A DNA stretch of 64,000 bases from an uncultured Acholeplasmatales bacterium (GTDB taxonomy: Bacteria > Bacillota_I > Bacilli_A > Acholeplasmatales > Anaeroplasmataceae): assembly GCA_944323055.1 (NCBI GenBank), contig CALUQZ010000004.1, positions 1 through 64,000 on the forward strand. Reading direction: 5' to 3'. Of this stretch, positions 52,447 to 62,826 are shown piece after piece (position 1 is the stretch's first letter; every line of letters begins with the position of its first letter). The translations under genes and the position numbers were made by a program. The notes below the pieces were generated by a model. The model was not told where the DNA came from, did not search any database, and worked only from the letters and a program-made list of their open reading frames with translations.

Positions 52447-55400
52447 CTAAAGTAAACCTTTAAATAATAAAGCTAATGAAATACCAAGCATACTAGTTTG
52501 AGCAACTAAAGCTACTACAGCACTATAATCGAAACCATTAGTTGTAATATTATCAACAACTTCAGCATCAGCTTCAATCATTGCTAAATATTCATTATAT
52601 GAAGCTACTAATTGATTGTATTTTCTTAAATCAAGAATATTTCTTTCATCACGAGATAAACTATTCATTTGACTAGCTATATCTTTCAATTTATTCAAAT
52701 CACTTAATTTAAATGTTGTATCTAAATTATCTAATGAACTTTGAACATTTCTAACAGCACTACTACCTTGATTTCTTAATAATTCATATAGTTTGTATCT
52801 TGCATCTTCTATCTTATTCTTCATAGAAGTAACTTCATCAGCTGTATAGCCAAATTTAGTCAAATCTTGAGTTAAAGCATTTAAGATAGTTACCGCATTT
52901 GTAATTAATTCTTCATCATCTACTGATACACTATCTACACTAGGAATTTGATCAATTATTCCTAAGAAGGCAAGAGTATTATTATCTTTAGCTTCATAAT
53001 CACTTCTTATAGCTTCACTAATATCACCAAAATAGCCTTCATAAATTAATGTATCATAACCAATTAATCCTTCATTAGCTGGTAAAATCAATGTTAGATT
53101 ATTTATTGTTCCTACCCGGTCAACAAATTGATAATATGGATATGGATTAGTAAATAAATGATAAGCATAATTAAATAATTCATAGCCTGGATCACCTATT
53201 TCTATTTCACCATCTTCAATTATATAACTTTCTAATTTAGGAGCTGTAAATGTTCTAAATTCGACAGTTTCTAACTTATCATAATCATAGAAAGCAAAAT
53301 TAGAGATAACTTCTAATGTATCAGGGAATACAAGATTGACAATATTCTTATTCATATTGCCTGCATAAGGTTCTATAACTTTAGTATTATCTAATACTTG
53401 TAATGTTTCAACATTTAAAGCAGCCGGAACTTGACTTAAAGCTAAAGAACCATTTTCTAAATAAGTATATAATACTCCATTAGATAAACGAACATAATCA
53501 TTAACTTCTCCGTCCCTCTTTAATGTTCCGTTATCATCATAATTAAATGTTTCTAATCTAGTTGAACCAAAGAAGACGTTGTGACCAATATGAGTCAATT
53601 TATTTGATATCGTAAATGATGTTAAATTTAGGCAATTACTAAAAGCAGCAGAACCTATATAACTTAAATTTGGTAAACTGATACTAGTCATATCCGTACC
53701 TTGGAAAGCATAATCACCTATATAATTTACTAAATTAGCATTATTGATATTAGTTAAATTAGTATTAGCAAAAGCTCCATAATTAATAGTAGTTGTTTTT
53801 GCTAAATTAACATTAGTTAAATTAGTATCGTTAATAAATGCTCCATCAGCTATTGTAATAATATTTTCTAAATTAATATTAGCTAATTTAGAACAATTAC
53901 TAAAAGCATTTTCCGCTATATAATTTAATGTTGTAGGTAAAACAACTGTAGTTAAAGCTTGACAATTAGCAAAAGCAGATGAACCTAAAGATGTTAATCC
54001 TTCTGGTAAAGTAATACTTTCTAATTTGTTAGCTTCACTAAATGCTCCTGCTTTAATCTCTTTTAAACTTGCACCTAATGTAATTGAGGTAAAAATAGGG
54101 GCTGTTGCTTTACTATCAACTTTAGAAAATGCATAAGAACCAATTACTTCAATAGTTTCTAAATTAACATCTATTAAATTACGACATTCTGCAAAAGCAT
54201 AATCTCCTATTTCAATAGCATTTATTAAATTAGCCTTAGATAAAGACGTATTTTGATAGAATGCATAATTGCCTATTTTGTTGACCGCATTTTCTAAATT
54301 AATGTTAGCTAAACGGTTATTATAAGCAAAAGCATAATCACCAATCGTGTTATTATTACCTAAAACAACTTCAGTTAAACTATAATTAGAACTAAATGCA
54401 TAAGGACTAATAGTAATATTATCACCTAAAGTAACTTTTTCTAATGTTGTACTAGCAAAACTATAATTACCTAAACTTGCATTAATATTTACATCTTTTA
54501 AAGCAGTGTTATAAAAAGCATAATCACCAATTTCAATTGCCTTATCTAAATTGTTAACAGTTATTAATTTAGTATTAGCATAAAAAGCATGATCTAATAT
54601 TTTAATACCAACTGTATCAGGTAAATTAATAGTTGTTAAATTAATACAATTACTAAAAGCATTTTCCCCAATTATTGTGTTAGGATTTGTAATTGTAACT
54701 GATGTTATAGTTTCGTTATTAGCAAAAGCACCTTGAGCTATTTTAGTTACTGTATTTGGTATTGTAAAATCACCTAAATTAGCTTCTTTAGCTATTAAAA
54801 TAATCTCACTTAAATCCTTATTATATAAAACAGCATTATTTTCTGCATCAGTTTGATAATATGCACTACCTGATACAATAAAACTATTTAAATTAGTTTC
54901 AGCAAAAGTATCAATTCCTAGGCTAACAATCTCTGTCAACTCATTAAATGTTAAACTAGTTAATTTAGTTGAACCAGCAAATACTTCATCACCTAAAGTA
55001 AAACTAGAATTTGGTAAAACTAGATTTTCTAAGTTTTTGTTATTTGCAAAAGCTCTATTATAAATATATTCTACTTCTCCATTAAATGTAATGCTATTTA
55101 AATTAGTATTTTCAAAAGCACTCGTACCAATATAAACTAAATCATTTTCAAATGTAACACTAGTTAAAGAGCTACAATTAATAAAACAATTTTCAGGAAT
55201 TATGTTTTGTCCTAAACTAATAGATACTAAACCAGAACCATTAAACATACCACTAGCTAATTTAGTATTAGGACTCATAGTAATATTTGTTAAACTTGTA
55301 CAACCTTTAAATATTTCTTTACCACTACTTCTTAAAGTTGATATATTCACATTATTTAAACTTGTACAATTCTCAAATACATTATAAGAAATTGAATAAA

Positions 55401-58400
55401 CTTCGCTTAAATCAACTGTAGTTAAACTACTACAATTTTTAAAGGCCTCATATTCAATTGTAGTAACATTTTCTAAATTAATTTCTTTTAATTTTGGACA
55501 ATTATAAAATGCCATAGCTTCAATTGTTGTTACTGTAGAAGGTAAAACAACTTTTTCTAAATTAACTAAATTAGCAAAGGCCATTTTACCAATTGTAGTT
55601 ACTCCTTCAGGAATAACAACTGATGTTATTGTTTCATTTATTTGTGGAACTTTATTAGCATCTAAATCATCTTCTGTAACTGGAACATTATAATCAATAT
55701 TATAAAGAGCAAAAGCGTATGGAGCAATTTCCATTAAACCTTCATCATCTGGTATAACAATATCTCCACCAACACCTTTATAATAATTCAATACTCTGTT
55801 TTCAATCACAAAAGGATCCTTAACATTAACAGACAATAGGGCCATCATATTAGATTGTTTACCATCTACACTAATACTTAATCTTATTGTTGTTGTACCT
55901 TCACTAAGAGATGAAACAACACCATCTTGAGTTACCGTAGCAACTCTTTCATTAGTACTAGAATACGTAACTTCATATCTATCGCTTGGTAAATACCATG
56001 GTTCAATATTATAAGCTAATTGTATTTGTTCACCAGGATAAATTGAAACTACAGCTGCCCCTACATTATTCTTAGGTAACGATGAAATTAACGTTCTATT
56101 TACCTCATTACCTAAAACATTGGCCTCTCCGGCAGCTGGATGTCCTTTAATGACATCAAAATAGATAAAGTTAATACTTTCTAATTTAGCATCATCTAAT
56201 GCTTGATTACTTGTTCCATTAACTCTAATTGTAATACTTGCACTTTCAACATTAAAGCTTGGATTAGACACTGTAATTGTTGCCGTTCCAGCCTTCAAGC
56301 CAATAACTTCACCTTTATCAACAATTGCAACTTCTGGATTTGATGAAGTCCATTCTAAATAATCTAAATAATCTTTACCAACTGCAATTTGTGCATCTGT
56401 TGATGTTAAATATTCTGTTAAATCTAGAATTTCCCCAGCTTTAATTATTTGTTGTGTTTTACTTGCACCATCTTGAGTGCCATCTGAAGTAAACTTTAAA
56501 TTACCTTTTGTTCCTGGTAAAGAACATAAATAAATATTTGAATTTAAAGCGTAATCATCAATAACAAAAGCTAAAGTATTAGTAGATACTTCATCAAAAT
56601 AAATACTTTCTAAATAATCAGTAATTTCAAATCTAACAGTTGTCTTTTCCCCTTTATCCCCATATACAGGATATGGATATTGTGATAAAGTTGTATAACT
56701 TGAACCATCTTCAGTAAATAAAATTGGAGTTACAGATTGAACATATTGATTATCGGAAACTGTTAAAGTGACATAATATCTATCTTCTTTTAAAGTCTTA
56801 TCATAAACTTTTTCATATTCAGCGCCTAAAATGATTGGAGCTTCATCATCTAAAGTAAAATTAAAACTATAGTTATTTCTAACATTACTACTTACGCCAC
56901 CATCACCATAATCTAAATATGCTTGCATCTTAAATTCATATTCTCTATTATTCACTAAATTAAGGTCTATAGGGTCTATTTCTAATCTTTCAAAATACGG
57001 AACCTGACCTGCTCCACTATTAGAAAAAGCTTTATTACAGTTATAATCACTAAACTCATAAATTACTTCACCAGTAACTGTATCAACAATAGTATAATCC
57101 ATTTTCATTACATTACGTAATAAACCAGTATAAATACCATTGATTCCATTTATAGTTCCTGTATTACTTGAAATGACAATATGATCTTCTCGTGCTGGGA
57201 TTTGTGTATATTGTGATAAATCCATTTCATATACATATGTACCTAAAGATATAACATAACTATCATAATATGTTCCAAATGGTACTGTTGCATAATAATC
57301 AGCTTTTAATTTATCTTCCTCATCAATAGAATTATCATATGCTTCTGACTCTACTTCATAAAATGTTTTATCAAAAATAGGTGCTTCTGTCCAATCGCCA
57401 TAAAAAGCTAAAAAAGGCACATTTAGAGGAATATCATTATTATCACTTGCTGGTTCTAATTTTACAAACCCCTCTACATACATTCCATGTGGGAAAGAAC
57501 TTTCTATATAATCTTTATCTATATCTGTTAGACTATATGTAATAGTAACAACTGCCGTTGAATTTGGTTTAACAGTAATACTTCTACCACTTACACTTCC
57601 ATTAGTAACACTATTAATATCTAAAGAACCATTTAACATATAGGCTTTTTCAGCAACATAATCATTATCACTTGTTGAAACTGATTCTGTCATACCAGCT
57701 ACCGATAAATCATATACTAAACTTTCAGAAGAAATATTAGTAATGTTAAAGGTCATTTTATAAACGCCTGTTCTATTTTTATCATCACCAAGTTCTAGTT
57801 TAGCTCTATTTCCTGTTTCAACACCTTCATATGCTGTATCAGTAACTGATATATAAGCATTAGTCGTTGTAGCATTTAAAAGACTAGCTAGACCAGCCCC
57901 TTGTTTACGTGGAGAATAAGGATTTCCTTCTTCATTTAAAGCTATTGTAGCTGTTGACATTAATAATTGATATGCTAAATCAGATATTTGTTTAGAAGAA
58001 TAATCTGGATATTTTTCTTTTAAATATTGTCTAATTAAAACGACAATACCACACATATTAGGACATGCCATAGAAGTCCCACTCATCTTGTCATATCCAC
58101 CACCAGGTACAGCAGATACAATGTTACCACCATGAGCTGTAATTTCTGGTTTTAATTTTAAATCAGAAGTCGGACCCCAACTTGAAAAATCTGACATAAA
58201 AGGACCAGCTTCATATTTATCATTAAATGTTAAAATGCCTGTTCTATTTTGCGCTAAAACATCACCAACATCTTTAGTTACTGAAATAGCTGGAAAATCA
58301 GTAACTTTACCAGTCGACATAGTTATATCGCCTGGAACATTGTTATAAATAATAATTCCAATAGCTCCTTCATCTTCAGCAATAGCGCATTTTTCTTCAA

Positions 58401-59943
58401 ATGTGTTATCTCCTCTTTTTACTAAAGCTATTTTACCCTCTACATTTATATTCTGATAATTACTTCTTAAACCATAACCAGGAACTGTTACATATTCTAT
58501 TTCTGTATTTGTTGTACTAGTTATACCTAAATCATCATAAAAATTATTATAATAAATTCCTGTGGCATTTGAACTTGATTCTTCATAGAAGAAAATAAAG
58601 TTATCTGGGCCTACTATATAATTAGATTTAGTGCCACTTATTGAAGCTACTGATAAAGCCCCATAATAAGTAGATGGTGAACCAACAGTTGATGATTCTG
58701 GATTTGTAACTTTATTTGTATTTGATTCTTCACCACCAAAACCAGAACTATAACTATTACTAGCTGCCACTATTAAACTAATTCCTGAATTGTTAATTGA
58801 ATTATAAATGCTATTTAACACTTGATTATCATATTCTCTAGAAAAACCACAAGATGTACCAAGTGACATATTAATAGCATCTACTCCAAGTAAAACCGCA
58901 TCCTCTAATCCAGCTAATAAATCTTCCGTATCAGCACCTTCACTTAAATCAGAGAAAACCTTCATTAATACTAATTGAGTATGTGTAGCAACACCAGTAA
59001 AATTATCATATGTCGAACCATCATTAGTTTCAATAGCCCCATCATACTTTCCACCAATAATTCCAGCTACGTGTGTTCCATGAGTTGATAGTGTTGGTTC
59101 AACATCAAAATCAAAATCAGCATAATCATATGCAAAAGGTACCTTAACATTTTTATAAACATCATCAACAATTAAATCTTTTGTATGTTCATAAGCTACT
59201 GTATCTTCTAATATACTAGCAACATCTTCTTTTACAATAGCCGGGTTAGTTGGATTACTATTTTGAAATACTTCATGAGATATATCAAAACCACTATCTA
59301 ATATAGCAACTGCTGTACCTTCACCATTATATTGTACACTTGAAGAATCAAAGATACCCGTATCATACACATCAACTACATTAGTAACCGCATCACTAGA
59401 AACCGCTGTAGATTGCGGTAAATTATATGTTTCAGACATATAAGTGTTTAATACATGATCAATTTCTCCAATGTTACTTAAATTACCATATGTTGTTTTA
59501 ATTGCAATACCATTTAAAATAGTATTATATTGATATAAAACTGTCTCAACATATCCATTACTCTCTAATTTAGAAATTAAAGCATTTTGTTCTTGTTTTA
59601 ACTTCTTAGCTTTATTTAAGCCTTCATTGCTGTTTATATAATCAATCACATTTTGATATTTATCAGCATAATTAGCATTGTATTCATCAATTAATGAATT
59701 GCTATCTAATTCAATAATTACTGATATTTCATCACTATCTAGATAACCATTATTTTCTTTGATAGCTTCTGCCTTCATCATATTTAAACGAGATTCTTGT
59801 GATACTTCAGCATCAGTTAATAATAATGGTAAATTATTATCAACTGTAGAAACACTATCTGTATTAGAGCTAACACAAGCCTGACAAGCTAAAATTAAAG
59901 AAGCTCCTAATAATGTCATTAATCTTTTAATAAAAACTCTCAT
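52447..59943 (-). CDS. Giant cell-surface subtilisin-like protease with leucine-rich repeats
   Basis: A 2498-residue secreted protease of family S8. After a signal peptide (MRVFIKRLMTLLGASLILAC) and a propeptide-like region, the catalytic triad is Asp216 (ILDSGFD), His288 (HGTHVAG) and Ser624 (MSGTSMACP), with the oxyanion Asn in VAASN. A PA insert occupies about 440-570 (EGKIALVKRG), as in C5a peptidase and lactocepin. Fn3-like and two Big_2-like domains follow (about 650-1375), then LRR_5 repeats (about 1395-2230), a helical segment and a C-terminal hydrophobic anchor (residues 2475-2498). No LPxTG. GGAGG precedes the start; it follows the opp genes. Confidence 0.93.
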   Translation of the reverse strand: MRVFIKRLMTLLGASLILACQACVSSNTDSVSTVDNNLPLLLTDAEVSQESRLNMMKAEAIKENNGYLDSDEISVIIELDSNSLIDEYNANYADKYQNVIDYINSNEGLNKAKKLKQEQNALISKLESNGYVETVLYQYNTILNGIAIKTTYGNLSNIGEIDHVLNTYMSETYNLPQSTAVSSDAVTNVVDVYDTGIFDSSSVQYNGEGTAVAILDSGFDISHEVFQNSNPTNPAIVKEDVASILEDTVAYEHTKDLIVDDVYKNVKVPFAYDYADFDFDVEPTLSTHGTHVAGIIGGKYDGAIETNDGSTYDNFTGVATHTQLVLMKVFSDLSEGADTEDLLAGLEDAVLLGVDAINMSLGTSCGFSREYDNQVLNSIYNSINNSGISLIVAASNSYSSGFGGEESNTNKVTNPESSTVGSPSTYYGALSVASISGTKSNYIVGPDNFIFFYEESSSNATGIYYNNFYDDLGITSTTNTEIEYVTVPGYGLRSNYQNINVEGKIALVKRGDNTFEEKCAIAEDEGAIGIIIYNNVPGDITMSTGKVTDFPAISVTKDVGDVLAQNRTGILTFNDKYEAGPFMSDFSSWGPTSDLKLKPEITAHGGNIVSAVPGGGYDKMSGTSMACPNMCGIVVLIRQYLKEKYPDYSSKQISDLAYQLLMSTATIALNEEGNPYSPRKQGAGLASLLNATTTNAYISVTDTAYEGVETGNRAKLELGDDKNRTGVYKMTFNITNISSESLVYDLSVAGMTESVSTSDNDYVAEKAYMLNGSLDINSVTNGSVSGRSITVKPNSTAVVTITYSLTDIDKDYIESSFPHGMYVEGFVKLEPASDNNDIPLNVPFLAFYGDWTEAPIFDKTFYEVESEAYDNSIDEEDKLKADYYATVPFGTYYDSYVISLGTYVYEMDLSQYTQIPAREDHIVISSNTGTINGINGIYTGLLRNVMKMDYTIVDTVTGEVIYEFSDYNCNKAFSNSGAGQVPYFERLEIDPIDLNLVNNREYEFKMQAYLDYGDGGVSSNVRNNYSFNFTLDDEAPIILGAEYEKVYDKTLKEDRYYVTLTVSDNQYVQSVTPILFTEDGSSYTTLSQYPYPVYGDKGEKTTVRFEITDYLESIYFDEVSTNTLAFVIDDYALNSNIYLCSLPGTKGNLKFTSDGTQDGASKTQQIIKAGEILDLTEYLTSTDAQIAVGKDYLDYLEWTSSNPEVAIVDKGEVIGLKAGTATITVSNPSFNVESASITIRVNGTSNQALDDAKLESINFIYFDVIKGHPAAGEANVLGNEVNRTLISSLPKNNVGAAVVSIYPGEQIQLAYNIEPWYLPSDRYEVTYSSTNERVATVTQDGVVSSLSEGTTTIRLSISVDGKQSNMMALLSVNVKDPFVIENRVLNYYKGVGGDIVIPDDEGLMEIAPYAFALYNIDYNVPVTEDDLDANKVPQINETITSVVIPEGVTTIGKMAFANLVNLEKVVLPSTVTTIEAMAFYNCPKLKEINLENVTTIEYEAFKNCSSLTTVDLSEVYSISYNVFENCTSLNNVNISTLRSSGKEIFKGCTSLTNITMSPNTKLASGMFNGSGLVSISLGQNIIPENCFINCSSLTSVTFENDLVYIGTSAFENTNLNSITFNGEVEYIYNRAFANNKNLENLVLPNSSFTLGDEVFAGSTKLTSLTFNELTEIVSLGIDTFAETNLNSFIVSGSAYYQTDAENNAVLYNKDLSEIILIAKEANLGDFTIPNTVTKIAQGAFANNETITSVTITNPNTIIGENAFSNCINLTTINLPDTVGIKILDHAFYANTKLITVNNLDKAIEIGDYAFYNTALKDVNINASLGNYSFASTTLEKVTLGDNITISPYAFSSNYSLTEVVLGNNNTIGDYAFAYNNRLANINLENAVNKIGNYAFYQNTSLSKANLINAIEIGDYAFAECRNLIDVNLETIEVIGSYAFSKVDSKATAPIFTSITLGASLKEIKAGAFSEANKLESITLPEGLTSLGSSAFANCQALTTVVLPTTLNYIAENAFSNCSKLANINLENIITIADGAFINDTNLTNVNLAKTTTINYGAFANTNLTNINNANLVNYIGDYAFQGTDMTSISLPNLSYIGSAAFSNCLNLTSFTISNKLTHIGHNVFFGSTRLETFNYDDNGTLKRDGEVNDYVRLSNGVLYTYLENGSLALSQVPAALNVETLQVLDNTKVIEPYAGNMNKNIVNLVFPDTLEVISNFAFYDYDKLETVEFRTFTAPKLESYIIEDGEIEIGDPGYELFNYAYHLFTNPYPYYQFVDRVGTINNLTLILPANEGLIGYDTLIYEGYFGDISEAIRSDYEAKDNNTLAFLGIIDQIPSVDSVSVDDEELITNAVTILNALTQDLTKFGYTADEVTSMKNKIEDARYKLYELLRNQGSSAVRNVQSSLDNLDTTFKLSDLNKLKDIASQMNSLSRDERNILDLRKYNQLVASYNEYLAMIEADAEVVDNITTNGFDYSAVVALVAQTSMLGISLALLFKGLL
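53265..55760 (-). repeat. BspA-like LRR_5 repeats inside the protease gene
   Basis: About 35 units of roughly 21-24 codons, with the consensus L-x-x-I-x-L-x-N-x-x-x-I-G-x-x-A-F, for example LVNLEKVVLPSTVTTIEAMAF. Treponema/Bacteroides BspA-type repeats are usually found in adhesins, so the protease may bind host or food proteins through them. Confidence 0.8.
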
Positions 59944-59952
59944 TATATCCTC

Positions 59953-60165
59953 CTATTTAAGCCAAAAATATAATAATAGACAAGTAATAGAAAAAGCTAA
60001 AAGAATCAATAAAAGGCGTGGAAAATAAACAGTAAAAGCCGCCTTAATAATAGCGTGTTTTTCTTTTTTTGTAACTGATAATTTTTCTTTCCTTTCCTTA
60101 TTAAGGCCATCCATACTATATATGGTATGACCATCATCTATATATTTACTCTTTTGCTTTTTCAT
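59953..60165 (-). CDS. Small single-pass membrane protein between oppF and the protease
   Basis: A 70-residue protein with a basic, soluble N-terminal half (EKLSVTKKEKHAIIKAA) and one C-terminal helix (residues 47-68). Unrecognised. It overlaps oppF by 20 nt and ends 9 nt before the protease gene, so it belongs to the operon and could assist the transporter or the secretion of the protease. Confidence 0.6.
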   Translation of the reverse strand: MKKQKSKYIDDGHTIYSMDGLNKERKEKLSVTKKEKHAIIKAAFTVYFPRLLLILLAFSITCLLLYFWLK

Positions 60166-61651
60166 CCTCTATCATACTACTTTCTTCGCTAACTAATTTA
60201 GCTTGTTCTTCTTCATATTTTTCTTCTAATTCTTTTCTTTGTTTTAAAATTTCTTCATCACATAAATGACAACATGCTACATGTTTTTCATTAATTTTAA
60301 TGTGTTTAGGCTCTAAAAACTCACATAGTGTCATAGCCTCTTTACACCGAGTATGAAATTTACACCCTTTAGGTGGATTAGCTGGTGATGGAATATCGCC
60401 ACTTAAAATTATCCTATTCATTTTAGCATCCGGGTCCGGATTAGGAACAGCTGAAAATAATGCCTTAGTATATGGATGCTTAGGATTTTTAAATAATTCT
60501 TCTGTTGCCGCATATTCCATTAAATTACCTAAATACATAACTAATATCTTATTAGTTATATATTTTACAACTGATAAATCATGTGAAATAAATATGTAAG
60601 TCAACCCTAAATCTTTTTGCAATTTTTTAAGCAAGTTAATTATTTGAGCTTGAATTGAAACATCTAGTGCGCTAACAGGTTCATCACAAACAATAAGTTT
60701 AGGTTTAACCGCTAAAGCTCTAGCTATACATATTCTTTGTCTTTGTCCACCTGAAAATTCATGTGGATATCGCTCATAAAATTGTTCTTGAAGACCACAT
60801 TGTTTCATTATGCCAATGACATAATCATAAACTTCGTTTTTCGGAACAATATGATGTACTTTTACAGCTTCAGATATAATACTACCTATGGTCATTCTAG
60901 GTGGTAAAGATGAATAAGGGTCTTGGAAAACTAGTTGAATATCTACTCTTAGCTTTCGCATTTCTTTAGCTTTTAATTTTGCTAAATTAATTCCATTTTC
61001 TTTTTTAGATTCTAATTCATTAAATAAATCTTCTTGTTTACTTTTTATTTCTTCTTTAACTTTATTTATAGAATCTAAAACTAATTCATATTCTTTTTTA
61101 TTATTATCTAATTTTGTTTTAATCTTTGCAATTTGTTCTTCTTTCTGTTCTTTATAACTTAAATCTATAAGTTTAACTTCCATTTTTTTAATAGTCTTAT
61201 ATAAACTAATTTGCTTTAACAACGCCTTTTTTATAGCATTTAAGTCATCAGATAATAACAAGCCGCCTAATACAGAACAATCATTAGAAAAATATTCTTT
61301 ATCTCCTATTTTTATAATTTCAGCATCTTTATATAAAACATCTTTAATTGTTTTATTTAAAGTGACTTTTTTTATTGTATCTACATAATATTTAGGTAAA
61401 AAGTCTTTAACATCTCTACCAAAATATAAAGCTTTACCAGCTGTAGGTTTATATAATTGTAAAATTGTTCTACCTAGTGTTGTTTTACCACAACCAGATT
61501 CACCAACAATACCAATCGTTTCACCCTCATCTAAATTAAAACTAATACCATCAACTGCCTTTAAATTTTGTTTCACTTTACCAAAGATATTTTTTTGAAT
61601 GGGAAAATATAGTTTAATATCTTTTACTTCAAGTATACGTTTACCTTCCAT
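60146..61651 (-). CDS. oppF: Oligopeptide ABC importer ATPase OppF with coiled-coil insertion
   Basis: The second ATPase of the Opp peptide importer. Walker A is VGESGCGKTTLGR, Q-loop QLVFQDPYSSLPPRM, signature FSGGQRQRICIARAL, Walker B IVCDEPVSALD and ISHDLS, then the oligopeptide C-terminal domain with the four-cysteine type site (CKFHTRCKEAMTLC). Between residues about 80 and 220, just after the Walker A helix, lies an extra Lys/Glu-rich coiled-coil insertion of roughly 130 residues, so the protein is 501 residues instead of about 310-330. Mycoplasma OppF also carries large insertions. It overlaps oppD by one base. Confidence 0.94.
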   Translation of the reverse strand: MEGKRILEVKDIKLYFPIQKNIFGKVKQNLKAVDGISFNLDEGETIGIVGESGCGKTTLGRTILQLYKPTAGKALYFGRDVKDFLPKYYVDTIKKVTLNKTIKDVLYKDAEIIKIGDKEYFSNDCSVLGGLLLSDDLNAIKKALLKQISLYKTIKKMEVKLIDLSYKEQKEEQIAKIKTKLDNNKKEYELVLDSINKVKEEIKSKQEDLFNELESKKENGINLAKLKAKEMRKLRVDIQLVFQDPYSSLPPRMTIGSIISEAVKVHHIVPKNEVYDYVIGIMKQCGLQEQFYERYPHEFSGGQRQRICIARALAVKPKLIVCDEPVSALDVSIQAQIINLLKKLQKDLGLTYIFISHDLSVVKYITNKILVMYLGNLMEYAATEELFKNPKHPYTKALFSAVPNPDPDAKMNRIILSGDIPSPANPPKGCKFHTRCKEAMTLCEFLEPKHIKINEKHVACCHLCDEEILKQRKELEEKYEEEQAKLVSEESSMIEDEKAKE

Positions 61652-62817
61652 TATTTTCCCTCCTTATCATATAAATAACATGAAACATAGTGCGTATCAC
61701 TTATTTTATATTCTTGTGGATAAACACTATTACATTTAGCCATACATTTGTTACAACGTGATTTAAAATAACAATGATTTGGCATATTTATAGGGTTAGG
61801 CACTTGACCTGGTATTGAATATAAAGGTTCATTAACATTAGTATTAATTAAAGGCTTAGATTTTTGTAAACCGATTGTATAAGGATGTTTCGGATTATTA
61901 AAAATATCTCTAACTGTTCCGCGTTCAATAACTTTACCGGCGTACATAACAATTACTTCATCAGCCATTTCAGCAATAACACCTAAATCATGAGTAATCA
62001 ACATAATTGAACATTCAATGTCTTTTTGAATACTTTTTAATAAATCTAGTATTTGTGCTTGAATTGTAACATCTAAAGCTGTTGTCGGTTCATCAGCTAT
62101 AATTAAACGTGGCTTACCGGCTAATGCCATTGCTATCATGACTCTTTGACGCATACCACCAGATAATTCATGAGGATATGATTTATAGACTCTTTCTGGC
62201 ATAGAAATACCAACTTTTACAAGCATTTCTAAACTATGTTTTTTTACATCTTCTTTAGTCATATCAGGAGCATGATTAAACATTACTTCATCTAACTGAT
62301 AGCCAATTGTAAAGATTGGGTTTAAAGAGGTCATAGGCTCTTGAAAAATCATTGTTATATCCTTACCTCTTATTTTATACATATCATGAGTTGGCATTTT
62401 AGCAATATCATAACCTAATTTGTTATTATTTTCATCAAATCCTAAATCATCAGTATTATATCTAATTTCCCCTTCTATCACTTGACCTTGAGGAGATTGA
62501 ACTAATTGCATTATAGATAAAGAAGTAACACTTTTTCCACAACCAGATTCTCCAACCACTCCGACAACTTTATTTTTAGGAATATTAAAAGATACACCAT
62601 TTACTGAATTTACTGTTCCATTATCAGTAAAGAAAACAGTATGTAAGTTATCTATTTCAATTATATTATTAGGATCATGCATCTTAATAGTATAATCAAC
62701 AACAGATTTATTAGCTTTTTTTAGTTTTTCATAATATTTCATTTGTTTAATATTATGCTTTATTATTTGTCTACTTTCTCTAAGAGTTAGATAATTTCCT
62801 TTATTCTTTTTCTTCAT
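61651..62817 (-). CDS. oppD: Oligopeptide ABC importer ATPase OppD
   Basis: The first ATPase of the Opp importer. Walker A is VGESGCGKSVTS, Q-loop MIFQEPMTSLNPIF, signature ELSGGMRQRVMIAMAL, Walker B IIADEPTTALD and LITHDLG; the C-terminal oligopeptide domain has cysteine pairs (CYFKSRCNKCMAKC). An N-terminal extension of about 50 residues precedes the ATPase core. I chose 62817 because AGGTG precedes it. It starts 9 nt after oppC. Confidence 0.95.
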   Translation of the reverse strand: MKKKNKGNYLTLRESRQIIKHNIKQMKYYEKLKKANKSVVDYTIKMHDPNNIIEIDNLHTVFFTDNGTVNSVNGVSFNIPKNKVVGVVGESGCGKSVTSLSIMQLVQSPQGQVIEGEIRYNTDDLGFDENNNKLGYDIAKMPTHDMYKIRGKDITMIFQEPMTSLNPIFTIGYQLDEVMFNHAPDMTKEDVKKHSLEMLVKVGISMPERVYKSYPHELSGGMRQRVMIAMALAGKPRLIIADEPTTALDVTIQAQILDLLKSIQKDIECSIMLITHDLGVIAEMADEVIVMYAGKVIERGTVRDIFNNPKHPYTIGLQKSKPLINTNVNEPLYSIPGQVPNPINMPNHCYFKSRCNKCMAKCNSVYPQEYKISDTHYVSCYLYDKEGK

Positions 62818-62826
62818 TAAAATCAC

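Noticed and set aside
53265-55760. DNA satellite or mobile element
   Set aside because: The periodicity is protein-level, in leucine-rich repeats with diverged codons, and lies in one continuous frame.
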